64,000 bases of DNA from Sphagnum compactum (GCA_965153455.1 OZ234495.1:17604875-17668874); one strand, 5' to 3'; positions 46,863 to 59,831 are shown, numbered from the stretch's first letter. A program made the numbers and translations. The notes: generated by a model from the sequence alone, not told the origin.

Positions 46863-48181
46863 TTGCCCCTTTTTCTCACTGACTATTTACAGTAGCCTAA
46901 AACCCTGACCTTTAGTAGTAGGCTTTAAACCCTCATCGAAGCCCTTTAGTCCTCACACGAAGTCTTCTGCGTGTGTGTCTTTGGTCGTCGTCGTTGGAGA
47001 TTTTGTAGTAGTAAAGCGGCTTTGTTGTGGCTGTGAGGAGTGTTCATGTCTTTTGTATTGCTTTGTGAATCTCTCTCTCTCTCTCTCTCTCTCAGTTTTC
47101 TTCCTTGAAATTACTTGTTCTTTTTGTTTTTTTTCCTCATTTCAGTTGGAATCGTTTGCTTTGTGACTAGTTTCTTCACCTGAGGAAAACAGGTGATGGT
47201 ATTTCCCAGAAGTGATTTGTGATGTAGGTCCTCTCTGGGTTTGGCACCTGCTCTTCCTGCTCTTCGCTTTGGTGTAGTAGTTAGGTTTCTTTGAATCCAA
47301 CTGTGGATTTGTAATCCCATTCATGGATGAGCAGATTAAACCAGGTTCCTTCGTCAGACTTGGAATGGAGGTAAAATGGTTGTAATAGAGAACTTGAGGT
47401 CATAAGGATTTAAAAGTGTGTTGGCATTTGTCACAATGTTCTCAAATAACAGTTGTAGGTCGGTCAGTAGGTGAACCGGCTCCAGTTCCTTGCCTACTCA
47501 CCTAATATGATACTTACCCACTGATATAGAGGGAATTATGAGGGTTTCCAGGATAAAGTACCAAGGTGATAATTGCCAAACTTCCAATCCAACTAGCTAG
47601 ACAAGCACCAAACAGGTTCAATAAATTACATGCAGTTCACTTTGCGATAGCCTATCATGCCCAGGTTTGCATGCTTCAAAGCGCAACTTATCTCTGGGAT
47701 GCCTTTGTTTTCCACATCTTCTTTAATGAAACCTGCAAAACTGCTACCAAACATATATTTATAAACTTGCAGAGAAATCTCCACAATGAGAAATCTGATG
47801 GTAAACTGCTACCAAACTGCCAGTGGGGAACATCAGCTTCTCACCACCAAACTCAGAAAGAAGTATTCTGGACAGGGTATGTTCTCAGACTTGGTTTCAG
47901 CCCAACTCCACAAGTACTGCAAGTCCTTCAAAATGAAGCATCGTCACCTCTTCTGTCATTTTCTCTTTCATGTCATATGCATTCCACAAATGCATGAGCA
48001 GTGGTAGTCTGGAAATGAGAAGTGTTGTCCTGTATTCCCAGTGCCATTTTGATTTCCAAGAAAATCATGAATGGGAGAAACTCTGTTGAGCATAAGTTTG
48101 TACTAACCTTTGGGGATAAAAATGAATCCACTGGACTCACATTTGATAAATAGTTTCTGAATTGCATCAAAAAAATCTGCA
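46863..48181. other. Intergenic between bL12 and the UMPK-hub gene; no gene recognised
   Basis: A (CT)n run lies at about 47071-47093. A 143-codon open frame at 47566-47997 on the plus strand has no domain I recognise, and no start context or splice evidence supports it. The last few hundred bases may be 3' UTR of the minus-strand gene that ends at 48182. Confidence 0.4.
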
Positions 48182-51100
48182 TTAAGTTGTGGGGGCTGCA
48201 GATCGATGAAAATGAATGTGTTTCCACTCCCATTCACCAGCATCATTTTTCTGCCGTTCCCATACCCGAGTTTCACTGTGTGCACTGGTGTGACCTGCCT
48301 TTGGGCTACCGGGTATCTGCTGAAGCCGGGTGTATGTTACAACACCTGCATTGGTACCCAACAGGACAACTTTGGGGGCTACTATCGTGGATTGAACAGC
48401 AGGGCCATGTGCACCAGAAGAATTTTTCAGTGCCTTGCCCAAGTCGAAGTAGAACTTGTGGAAATCCAAACCTTCTACCAGTTGACCTGAAATTGCCACA
48501 CCCTCCACCCAAAGCCATCATGAGCTGGATAGAACAGAACTGCAGCTCATCTGTCATCTTTCTCAGTGTCCATTTAATCATGGGATGGAATTAAGGAGAT
48601 GCAAAGCTTAAAACAAAGATATCAAAGAGGATCTGAACAGAGGCAGGGTACCTTGAGCTTCTGGCTCAAATGCAGTCAATTTAGGGTGGCAAAGCCGTTG
48701 ATATGTTGCGTAATCTCCTGTGTCAATTCCCCGTAGGAGTTCTTCTGTGGCCCGAAGTAAATCATCCTTTTAACATACAATTTTTACCAGGTAGTCACTG
48801 TGTTAGCTGAGTTACATTCAGGTTTTATGACAATGAGTACCAAGGGCCCATAAACAAAAGTACCAACTCAGGATAGACCAATTGCAGGCAGAAACTTCAA
48901 AGAGACTTACTTGAACAAAATGCTTGAACAGAGGCTGGACCATATCAAACACATCATCTACACTCCTTGTCGCATTGATCTGCAGTCACATACTGAGAAG
49001 TTGTGATAAAGCAGGAACTACCAGTGGCCTCAAAAAGATAATGTCCACAATCGATGCCACTTGAGACCATATAGGGTGTGGGCTACAATGCTAATCGCAT
49101 CTGATCAAACATTCTAGAACATGTATTCAGAGAAGCCAATTTCAATGTGCATCATAGTGTGTACACTCAATAAACCTGTGTACGATTGTAAAAGTGCAAG
49201 TTCACGAGAGAAGCAAGTGTAGAGAGAGAGATAGAAGTGGGAGGTAGCAGCACCTTGCGCACTTTTCCTGTTGTTTCATAATGATTCACTACAGGAACAG
49301 TGGAGTCCAGAAACACTTTGAATCGTTTTCGAATGGTCTCTAGATTATCATCCTCCCGACCCTGTCAACCAGTCTATCAGTGCCACTGACTTAAACCATT
49401 TGGGGACCCTATGACCTTCCAAGTTTCTACAATTTGAACATAACTGAAGAACTAGACGACAGGTGAGAACTCAGTGCTCAGTGGAAAGTAATTCGTGAGA
49501 CACATCCAAGAAGTAGACATTTTTGGCAGGAGACAGAAAATACACTCTTAATATCTCTACTGAGATCTCCAGGGAAGAATGCCCATGCATGTAGCTGATT
49601 TGAGGCACATGACTAAACAACCAACAAGGTTCTTCACCTGATTCCGACTCAATATTCGTTTCTCCATCTCCTCCTCTGGGCAATCAAAGAAAAGGATGAA
49701 CTCTGGCTCAATGCCTGTCTGCATATTTGACCATTCCGACTCATGAGCAAAATGTCAAACATGGAAGGGTGAATCCAAATATGGCCTCCTCCATCCGAGA
49801 CCAACACTTATAAAGCTTACCAACTTGTGGAAAGATCAGGGATCCATTTACTACTATCAGGTTCTGGAAAATTAGAAGAAAACCACCAAAAGAGAATTTG
49901 GCAAAAAGGTTCCCTAGCAGGAAAGATTTGGATCAAGTAACCAAAGATACAGGTTCTAGACGCCATTCCAATTCTAAAATGGCAGGGACGGAAAGAGAAA
50001 GGAGGGTCTGAGAGGTACTAAGCCTACCACATGCTCAAACACAGCACGATTCTCTTCATTCCGAGGGAAGCCATCAATCAAAAAGTTGTTGCTGTTGCAC
50101 TCCTCCATAGCCTTCTGGAGAAGTCTAACTGTTACTTCTGATGGCACAATCTTGCCTTCCTTGATTGTGTTCTGAATCATTGTTCTGGTTCAATCAGGAA
50201 GCCATGATCTTCTCAATTCATGTAGCAATTTCTTTGTATTAGATTATTCAGCATAAGCCCTCAACTGAGGTATAATCTTCACAAAGATGGCACATCTGCC
50301 TAGTCCACCACAATCTACTGCATGAAATGGATTGAAATGTTTTTGCGTGGCAGGACATACCCATTTTCAGACCCTGAGTTGATCTCCGCACGAAGCAATT
50401 CTCCAGCACTGAGATGTACAAAACCATAGCTGTCAACAATTTTGGCACACTGGGTGCCCTTTCCACTGCCAGGTCCACCTGCAGTACAACAAAGAAAAGC
50501 CCTAGATCCATGAATCTGCTCTCTCAATTGCTGCTATCTCCTGACCACTGATCCAATTTTTTTTTGCAGCAGTGCATGGTCCACATTCATCATTGAAAAC
50601 ACTCGGTAATTTTGCATACCTAGGACAAAAATCACCCTCGGGTTTGTGGACTTAAATGAAGCTCTTCCAGCATTTTCAGCTGTTTCATCCTGCAACAAAC
50701 AATGAAGGATCTTAGCTTGTGCAACCAAGTTGAGAAAGCATGCCATGCGTAGGATGCACAACTTCATACTCTAAAACAGTTTAGTGTCAGTTCCTCTGCA
50801 ATGTGTTACATTCATTTCCTCAAGACCCTACCTTTCGCCTTTGCAATGATACACAATATCATGAGAGACTGTTGATCACATAGCAAAGGGCATGATCCAA
50901 AAAAACCAATACCTCTGTCAACACTGTGGCACCAGCTGCCACTGAAAAACTCGAACCAGTAAATGCCATTAAGCCAGCTGCTGCAAATGTCAACAGTGGT
51001 TGCCAGGAGTCCTGTGGCATGCAAAATCTTAACTTCCTCAACTGCTGCCATCCACAGAAGTGGGAGAGAGAGAGACTTGTAGTTTGAGATGCACAAATAA

Positions 51101-52008
51101 CTCATAGCCTTTTATGTTCATATTGATGAGCCACAGACAGACTTGGTATCATACCTTTGAAAATATATGCTGATCTCCACCTGAGCTGCTACCATTCCCA
51201 GGCCGTCCTGTTAAAGACTTTGCTTCTAGCTGCAGTCACACACATCAATTGATTATGACAACGATGAAATGTGAGAATTGTGCACAGCTAGGTTTGCATT
51301 CAAACCAACAATCATAGAGGGAATTCTGTCAGCATAAATGCCCTACAACCCAAAAAGAAATTGAACATTAGTCTCCGTCCTTATCAGATGAACTATCCAC
51401 TCTCATGTTTTGATTGATTCTTGCAGTGGAAGATTAGGTTTTCTAAAATGGATGAACTGATCCAGGACTCAGAACCCTAATTTCACACCCTCTATCGATT
51501 TGATTGTGAGTTGAGCAAGGCAAAACATCTCTGGACGTCAACATGCTATCAGGAGCTTGCTGAAAAGAAGATGAAATTCCGAATCCCTCTCCAAACTAAC
51601 TGTGCTTCGAATGCCGAAATTCGAAAGCACAGAAGAAGAAGAACAGTAGATTATTGATACTAAAGAATATGCAATACTTAGACTCTATTCCATCTTCATA
51701 CTTCTCTGTTTCCCTTTCCTCTCACTCCCTCTGCATGTCCTCTCACTGCCTGCTACAAAAAAACCATTCTGTTGGATATCAAACTACTAAAAACCATCAC
51801 AAGAATAAAATGCAGGACAAACACAACACACATAGATCGAAATCTCAACAAAATATAGAATAAGAAATCGGTGCAGAGACTTCAGAGTCCGCAGAAGTTT
51901 ACTCACCAGTTGCAAGGATGCAGAAGTTGCAGGCAAGTACGTGACACATCTTGTTCTTAAAGTGCGAGACGCAAGTGTGAGCGCAGAACGTGCAGAACCT
52001 CCAGCCAT
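48182..52008 (-). CDS. UMP/CMP kinase fused to a CaMKII-type association (hub) domain
   Basis: Predicted 432 residues from eleven exons: 52008-51907, 51229-51155, 51011-50913, 50689-50620, 50478-50361, 50184-50028, 49718-49638, 49361-49254, 48979-48911, 48766-48652, 48486-48182. All introns are GT-AG and phase is kept at every join. Residues 1 to about 34 are a Ser/Arg/Thr-rich presequence; about 64-88 is a hydrophobic, Ala-rich segment ([20 protein letters not shown]), possibly membrane-spanning. The NMP kinase core (about 110-290) has the P-loop [10 protein letters not shown] (116-125), [17 protein letters not shown] (192-197), [20 protein letters not shown] and the lid GREDDN (235-240). 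It would transfer phosphate from ATP to UMP/CMP. Residues about 294-432 match the CaMKII association domain: [51 protein letters not shown]. This domain oligomerises in CaMKII. No kinase domain of the Ser/Thr type is present. Confidence 0.88.
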
Positions 52009-52332
52009 CTAGTGTATGTTTTCCGAGTCTTAAGAACTCTTCTGTTAGTTCCTAGGCTCTACCGTTTCTTGCCTTCTTCTTCTTCCGTCGCTCACTCAAC
52101 GGCCCGTAATTCTCTTTCGCAAACTCCTTACTTCCTTCACGCCTTGTACTAGAACCCAAAGGCTTCCTCTTCCATTTCTCCTTTTTTCTTAACAGTTCTC
52201 ATCACCAGCTCTCATTGGTTATATGCTTTGCAACGTGTGTCTCCATCGATGGTTTTGTACGTTTTGTTTTAAGTTGTTTTTTTTTCTTGGTCGCGAGTTG
52301 CAGCGCACAAAAGCTTCCGCGTGGCTTTCCCG

Positions 52333-52690
52333 CAGGAGACAGTGAACAGGGTTTCTCTAAACCCTACAGACCCTAGAAGAAGGAATGGCTATAGGGGACA
52401 GTGAGGAGGGTTTTCTAAACCCTAGAAAACCCTACATGAAGAAATGGCTACAGGGGACAGTGAGGAGGGTTTTCTAAACCCTAGAAAACCCTACATGACG
52501 AAATGGCTACAGGGTACAGTGAGCAGGGTTCTCTAAACCCTAGAAAAACCCTAGATGAAGAAATGGCCACAGGGGACAGTGAGCAGGGTTCTGTAAACCC
52601 TAGAAAACCCTACATGAAAAAAGGGCTATAGGAGACAGTGAGCAGGGTTCTCTAAACCCTAGAAAAACGCTAGATGATGGGCATGTGGAG
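52333..52690 (-). repeat. 58-60-bp minisatellite with telo-box-like CTAAACCCTAGAAAACCCTA, upstream of the UMPK-hub gene
   Basis: Copies begin near 52383, 52441, 52500, 52560 and 52619, with a partial one from 52333. Each has GAAATGGCTACAGGGGACAG, TGAGCAGGGTTCTCTAAACC and CTAGAAAACCCTACATGA. AAACCCTA is the plant telo-box, a motif known in promoters of translation and replication genes. The array lies 325-680 bases upstream of the predicted start codon of the minus-strand gene. Confidence 0.9.
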
Positions 52691-53049
52691 TTTGAAGAAT
52701 GGTTACATCATGTATAGACCCATGGAGACATGTCAATCATGCTTTGTATAGAGACTAACAAAGGCAAAAAAAAATGTCACATGAAAATCATTACGTCCTT
52801 TTTTAATGCATGATAAATAAATAAATAAATAAATAACTAAATAAAATTGGAGATTTAAAATGTGTATTCAATTAGATGGTAAATTTAGATGATATTTTAT
52901 AAATTATTTTAACAACAAAACATCGTCCAAGTCTTGAATGTCAAACTCCAATCTTTGATGATGAAATTGAACATCTAATGTTTGCTTAAACCTTTAAGGA
53001 GGCATTTAATGTAATTTCACTTAAATCAAATTGTAATTTGCCTAGTATT

Positions 53050-53314
53050 TGTTGGAGTGATATCAACTAATATGATACATGATCTAAATACAAAAACATA
53101 AGGTCTAGAACTTCAAAGGTTGTGATTCTTTGTGAATTAATATGACTCTACAAAGGGACATAGACTTTGGGTTAAAGGACGATAATTTGTTAGTTTTTAT
53201 TTTGGTTTTTATTTTGTACACATATAATTAATCAATTTTGAGTTTTTTTTTTTTTTTTTTTTCAAGTTTTTGTGTGTGTGGAGTCTTTCCTCATTATCTT
53301 TCATAACTTTATCA
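53050..53314 (+). repeat. 5' LTR of the copia element
   Basis: It starts TGTTGGAGTGATATCAACTA and ends near TTTATCA just before the primer-binding-like TTGGTATC. It contains a long T run at 53247-53263. Confidence 0.75.
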
Positions 53315-56300
53315 CGTTGGTATCAAAACAAATGTTGTAAGTCATAAAGGCATGTGACATTTGATTCCTTGAATTTTTGTCTTATTGACAAATTTGATGG
53401 AACTAATTTCTATGTGTGGAAAATGAAGATGCAAATGTACCTACTTGACAAAGATATGTGCAAAATTGTTAATGGTTCTCAAACTAAGGCCGCCAATCAC
53501 ACCTACACTTCAAATTGATTGGGAAAAAAGAAATGGCAAGGTAAAGGCTTCTATATCATAATTTTGAATATTATGAATCTTTTATAATTCACAAATTGTT
53601 TTGGTTAATGATTTGAAAACATCAAAAGAAATGTGAGACGGTCTTTGCGCTAATTGTTTGAAATTAAACATGCTACTACAAAGATGTTCCTATGTAAAAC
53701 CTTCTATAACATGAAAAATGTTTTAGTTGGTAAATATTTAAAGAATCTCAATGAATAACGGTTGAACAATTACTTTTCCAAGAGGAAATGAGAAGAAAAT
53801 CTTCGAGAAAGATTCTTGGAACAAGAAAACGAACAACTTTGTTCATTACCAACCAACTTAAAGTTTGAACTATTTTCCTAAAAAGAAAGGGAATTTAAGT
53901 CTTAAAATAATAAAAAGATGTTTAGTGGTTCAAAGAAAGGAAAAATGCTTCTTTCATAAAAAATTTGATCATCACATAAAAGATTGCAATACAAAAACTG
54001 TTGAAGAAGGAAAAGCAAGTCAAAGAAAATAGTGTGGTGAACACTAAATTATTCATAATTGCACTTTTAACCCAACATACATTTAATAATTTGTGGTACC
54101 TTGATTTGGATGTAATCCAATATATGACACCAAATAAAAATTCATTCATCACATATTTTGAAGTTTGGCCCCAAAAAAAAAGTATTTTTTAGAGATGATA
54201 ATAGTCATGAAATTGTAGGAAAGGGGGTAGTAGATCAACTCAATTATTAAAGTTAATGCATTTGGATTTATGTGGTCTGATGCCAACAAAATTTTTGGGA
54301 GGATCATGACATCTTATGACATTCGTAGATTATCACTCAAGATGGACTTTGGCAAATTTTATGATACAAAAAAATGAAATGTTCAAAAAAAATCAAGGAA
54401 CATAAGGTTATGGAAAATGTTCATACATGACATAAATTGAAATCTTTTAGTTCTCATAATGGGAGAGAATTCACATTTGGACAATTTAATCAATTTTGTA
54501 TTGAAAATGACATTTTAAAACAACTCACAATTCTTTACATTCATTAACAACATGGGGTTATTGAGAAAAAAATCATACTTTAATAAAAAGTGTGAGGAAC
54601 TTGTTTTTTAGTGCTAGGCTAATAAGTAAAATGTTTTGGACAAAGCCATAGGCCTTGTCACATATGTTCAAAAGAAAATACTCAAATATGCAATTGGGGA
54701 CATAACTTTAAAGGAAATTTAAAATGGTAAAAAGCCTATCATTTCATATTTAAGAACTTTTGGAAGTAAGTTCATAGCCAAGTCCAAGAAGAGAAAAGAA
54801 AGAAATTAAACAATAAAAGCATAAAAAACACCTTCCTTGGTTACAATGGAATTTTAAAAAAAGAAATAAATTATATAACGTACAAACTAAGTCAATGTTC
54901 ATAGATAGATATGTAGTCTACAATGAGGGAAATAATGATTCCATATTTTCAATAAGACAACAAAAATTAAAAAATGAAAGGCATTAGTTCCTCATAGTTG
55001 ATATTTTTACACATGAAGAAGACCTCAAGGCTTCAAATGTTCAAATACAAAAGGTAGGTCAAGAGAGTGCTCTAGAACTAATTGTCGAAATATGAGTTGA
55101 TGAAGAATCTAATTATAACTTTACAATTTTGGGGTTGAGTGTGCCCTTAGTTTGGCATATACTAGAATAAGGCGGCTTTCACAAAGGTTAATTAATTATT
55201 TATATTTTGTTGCACATGGCCTTCACATTCATGTGAACTCATGACTTTCAAAAAAACTTTGGCAAGTGAGGATACCACTAAATGGAAACAAGCAATGGAT
55301 GAAAAATACCAATTCCTATTAGAAAATAATACTTGGTCATTAAGTTGCTTGCAAATAAAAACAAAAGGGGTTGTAAATGGGTTTACAAAATAAGTTTAAT
55401 TCAAGTGATCAAGTTGATAAATTTAAACCAAGACTTTCACAAAAGGATATTCTCAAACAAAGGGATAGATTATATTGATACATTTTTTCTAATTGAAAAG
55501 ATTATATCCATTAGAATGTTATTAGCTTGGGTTGTTGCTAAAGATTAACTATTCATCAAACGGATGTTAAAAGTGTTTTTCTTAATAGGAAATTAAAAGA
55601 ATATGTGTGTGTGTGTGTGTGACAACTAAGAGGATACATAACCCCAAACAAGGAAGACTTAGTTTCCAAATTAAATAAAACAATTCATGGTTTTAAACAA
55701 AGTTCTCAAGAGTGGTATAACATAATTATTTAAAATCATGTGGGTTTAAGAATTATGGATTATTGCAATATCTACATAAAAATTCTACAAGAAAATAATA
55801 TTGTTTTAACTTTATATGTAAATGATGCTGTCTTAATCACCAATGATCTTATAGGTGTATAATTAGCCACAAAGGATTTGAAACTCAAAATTGAATATAA
55901 TATGATCGACATAAATGTATTAACATACATTTTGGGGATTCAAAAATCATAAACAAGGCGTCATGAAAAATCCATATATGTCAAAAAAGATGTATTGCAT
56001 ACATTTAAAAACAATTTAATATGGAAAATTGCAAATCAATTGCTACTCTTATTAATATAAATAGTAAAAAAAATGAAATTTGGATAAAAACCCATTAACA
56101 CCAAAGGAAGAAGACATGAGAAAACATTTTTAAAAAAAGATATTGGATGTTTGATGCATGCGATAGTTTGCACAAGATTAGACATATCATTTGTTGTGGG
56201 ACAAGTTGACAAATTTCAAAGTGTGTTTCCAACTTGCGACATAATGATTGGACAAATGTTAATTGCATATTTAAATATTTGAGAAAGACATTTGAATATG

Positions 56301-56554
56301 AAAATTCTTATGGTGGACTTGGTAATAATTTGGAATTAGTTGGGTTTTTTTTTATGCTGATTGCGTAGGAGAGTTGGAGTTTAGAAAGTCAACTTCTAGA
56401 TATTTGTGGTGGAGTTGAAATATTATGCGAAAAAAATTATGGTTATTTATTTTTTCATTTAAAAAAATTTAAACATATTACATAAAAACATTATTGGGCT
56501 GGGAAGGAGTGGGAGCTCAAATTTAGTCAACTTAGGTTCAATATTAAATGGGAG

Positions 56555-56797
56555 TGCTAGAGTGATATCAATATAACACAAGACCTAAGTACAAAAACAT
56601 AACATGTGCAACTCAAAGGTTGTGACTCTTTGTCAACTAGTAAGATTCTATGAAAGGACATAGACTTTGGGTCAAAAGATGTTAGTCTTTTAAAGTAATA
56701 CAATTTTGTTTGTACCCATAATTAATTAACTTTGAGCCTCTTTTCTTTCCAAGCTTTTATGTTTAGAATCTTTCCTCGTTGTCTTTCAAAACTTAGA
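56555..56797 (+). repeat. 3' LTR of the copia element
   Basis: It starts TGCTAGAGTGATATCAATAT after the polypurine stretch. It aligns throughout with the 5' LTR but with many substitutions and small indels. The end is approximate. Confidence 0.7.
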
Positions 56798-57604
56798 TAA
56801 TAAATGCAAACCAAGAAAGAAAGTCACAAATTAACAAATTTCTTTTTGGAGGGGTCTTCATTTATTTAGGAATCATTAAAACATATTCACAAACATGAAA
56901 AAACTTCAAATTTTTTGAAGATGCAAATTAAAAAAGACATCACTACTTGAATATTTGAACATGAATAAGGAAGGAAGAAAATGCTTCTAAAAGGATAGTT
57001 ACAAATGGTTATTCTTTTTGTTAAAATATTAAAGCCCAAAGATTTTTTTTTGAACCCTAGCTCTCCTAGAGATAGTACCATTTAATATAAGCAACATCAT
57101 TTGATCATGACTTTTTATTTAATGAGAATTCATACTTTATTTTTGTGGATTAGTGTAATATGAATTCATTCCTATGTTCCTTGTTTAGGTTCAATCCAAA
57201 ATGTGTGAGACAAATGTTTATTTCTTTTCTCTAACAAAACCCACATAATTAGATCCACACTGAAGCATGATATGCATTTTAAGAATACAAAAATTCTAGC
57301 TTGAGGTATGGAACAATGAATTGCCAAATTGATGTAATTAAAAATAACATCCAAATCAAGATAACCTTCTCAACAAACATTCAATGCACTATGATAATAT
57401 GTTTTCTAAAAAACATAAAACAACCATGTGTATAATATCTTACAAACACTGACGATGAAAACCCCAATGAAAAAACAATTCTCATCAACCAAAAAAAAAA
57501 AGAAAAATATATTAAAGACACCTGTAAGTAAAGTCACCCTGTCTTCACCCTATCTTTGGACCTCCTCCCCTCCAGGGCCTTTTCAACCGCAAATTAGTGG
57601 TATT

Positions 57605-57860
57605 CTCCAAAGTAAGGAAATTGTCATTAAATCTGAATATGAAATGTTGAAACTCAGCATTTAATGCACAAGGTTCGAGAATTATTATAGCATTGCAGGA
57701 GCAGTGGAGGCGCTCAGGAAGAATCAAAGAGGGGGTGAAGACGAGATGAAACAAGTTTACTATAAAAATTGATGGTGTTCTGTCTCCTATAATGTACAAT
57801 TTTTTGCGGGTTCTCTTTGAATCTCACTCCCTTTATGACCAAACTCAGTGTTCTGAAGGA
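57605..57860 (-). repeat. Dispersed repeat copy B (partner at 1872-2160)
   Basis: Its reverse complement carries the same ordered blocks as 1872-2160, including CACTGAGTTTGGTCATAAA and CCTGAGCGCCTCCACTGCT. The GTGTAAGTG clusters that surround copy A are absent here, so the repeated unit is independent of them or has lost them. Confidence 0.7.
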
Positions 57861-59820
57861 ACAAAACCCTTATCTTTTATGTATAGCCTCAAAGTGCTGG
57901 AGTCTTTGGAGCCTTTGGACTTTATTGAAGTTTTGTGGTCCCTGTTGGCTTTGGGTTCATAAAGATGAAAAACATGTTCAGAATCATTTGTAGTGTAATT
58001 GGAGGGCCCCTTACCTAGCATAATACAATATTAGTCCCTCCAAAATTTTTGTGGGGGCGGTTCAAAAATAGCTCTTGTCCAATGGGGAGGGTGAATCCCC
58101 ACCCATGTTGGTACCTTCATCCTTTAGAGCGAGGCCTCTTATTGGCCGTATAAAGACCAAAAAATGTTAAGAGTTGACGGGAGAGAATCTGATTTAGTTG
58201 AATAATGGGATATTTGTCCTTATTTAGAAATAATTTAAGTGGATTTTGGGATTCTTACAATGGTACCAAGGTCGGTGCGGGTTCACCCAAGGTGTCTTGA
58301 ACAAGCATTCCATTTACCTTCTTTTTTTTTCAAAACACCCTGCAATTAATTAATTAATTAATTAATTAATGTTTTTTGGATGATACACACCACATATCAC
58401 GTGAAACCAAACAGAAAACAAAGCCCTTGGCCATGGGTTTGATACAAATTGGGCCCGTGTACAGGCCCACCTTGTGTAGGCCCTTATTCCACTAAAGCCC
58501 GGAGCCTTGGCCCCACAACAAGAGGAGCTGTTTGCAAGGGGGGAAACCAAAGGAAAAAAATAAAGGGAGCTACAGCACTGTAAACTACTGTTTGTAGGAT
58601 GAAAAAAAAAATCCTACTCTAGGGGCCTAATTGGCTGGGGCAGATTTTTTTTGCTGCCCGGACTCACTAAAAGTGTTATTGCTGGGTGATCAGGATTTTT
58701 TACAACCTCCAAAATCCCCCCCCCCCCCCCCCCCCCCCTTGTGTGCCCATGAGCTGGGCAATTGACATCAACATGTCTTGGTGCCTATGAGGACTAGCCT
58801 TTTTGCAGCTCACTATATAGTGCCAAAAAAACGAAGTCAAAAAATTAAAAGTGCTAAAATCAAGTTATTTTGAGATTTAATAGCCATAATTTGATCAATT
58901 TTTTATAAAAGAATCACTAGATGATTTCTATACATGGTTGAAGTAGATAACCAAAAATCTACATAGAAGGATGTTTAAAGTGTTTTACCTTCAAATTTAG
59001 CTTGAGAGCCCGCCGAATTGGCTAAATCTTCTTACATATATGATAGCCACTTTTGGCTACATTACAAAATTGACAAAATATAACAATTATGTAACCTAGG
59101 ACCTTGGCTGTGCTCGTGCTTTGCTTTTCAGCATGTAAGCTGCTGTCTCTCCTACAGCACGGTCCGAGGTTGTGTACCCGCATACACCAGCCTCTATACC
59201 CAGTGTTTGTGCAGTTATTTGATTTTTAAAACCAACTGACAGTTCCATCCAGTTCATTAAAAATTTCAGAAATCAAAGAACCGCTGGTTCCGATCTTTTG
59301 AAAAAAATAAAATAAAAATCAGAATCAGAGAACTCATGGGTTTCAGTTATTTTCAGAAACATCAAAGAACTGGGCAGCATTCGTGAAAGAAATGGGGAAA
59401 AGAAATGGGCGGGTAGAAAGGGCAGTATTTTTTTTGAGTTCTTAAAAAAAACAGACTTGAGAATCAAGGTTCCACACCACAACCAGTTAAATTAAATGAA
59501 ATGAATTTTCCCACCTCCCCCAGGGGGGAGGGTTAGCAAGGGATATACCCGGTCTGATAACCGGAGGGTACGAGTCTGTAGACCTCCTCCTCTTCTCTAC
59601 TAGCTCTGCACCATGTGTACACCTGCCTGCAGCTAAGTACACTGTCTTGCAGCATCTATTGTGGCTAGTAGGAGTCGTAGTAGCTCCTGCAGCTGGCTGA
59701 TCAGCTCCTAGCTACCCTAAGCTTTGCATCCCAGGGCTACCTTTTGCATGCAGCCATGAGCTGTTGCTTCAAGTTTATGGTCTTGGATTGTTGGTGAAGC
59801 AGCACAACATAATTCACATA
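57861..59820. other. Intergenic, no gene recognised; simple repeats
   Basis: It contains an (AATT)n run at 58342-58370 and a long C homopolymer at about 58710-58738. A tRNA-Ile-like but unpaired stretch lies at about 59527-59595. No open frame has a recognisable domain. Confidence 0.5.
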
Positions 59821-59831
59821 TGATTCTTTTT

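Larger units (their letters stand above)
53050..56797 (+). mobile_element. Decayed Ty1/copia LTR retrotransposon
   Basis: Both LTRs are recognisable: 53050-53314 and about 56555-56797. They share GAGTGATATCAA, AGGTTGTGA(T/C)TCTTTGT, GGACATAGACTTTGGGT, and a TTTCCTC(A/G)TT end. A primer-binding site resembling initiator Met tRNA type (TTGGTATCAAAAC) follows the 5' LTR, and a purine stretch AAATGGGAG precedes the 3' LTR. Interrupted coding blocks run in copia order: gag (DKFDGTNFYVWKMKMQMYLL), a damaged zinc knuckle (FFHKKFDHHIKDC), protease region (WYLDLDVIQYMT), integrase (DYHSRWTLANF, HNGREF), reverse transcriptase (WKQAMDEKYQFLLENNTW, GCKWVYKI, GIDYIDTFF, YVNDAVLITND) and RNase H (ELEFRKSTSRY). 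Integrase before RT places it in copia rather than gypsy. Stops and frameshifts are many and LTR divergence is substantial, so it is old. Confidence 0.88.

Noticed and set aside
47566-47997. 143-codon plus-strand open frame
   Set aside because: No recognisable domain, no leader or splice evidence, and composition like surrounding intergenic DNA.
58710-58738. Long poly-C tract as a biological signal
   Set aside because: Homopolymer runs of C/G recur (20764, 63217) and are as likely to be slippage or assembly noise; nothing around them supports a function.
59527-59595. tRNA-Ile-like sequence (CCGGTCTGATAACCGG with a GGGTACGAGTC T-arm-like part)
   Set aside because: D stem does not pair and the T loop lacks TTC; only the anticodon-like hairpin is suggestive, so no tRNA call was made.
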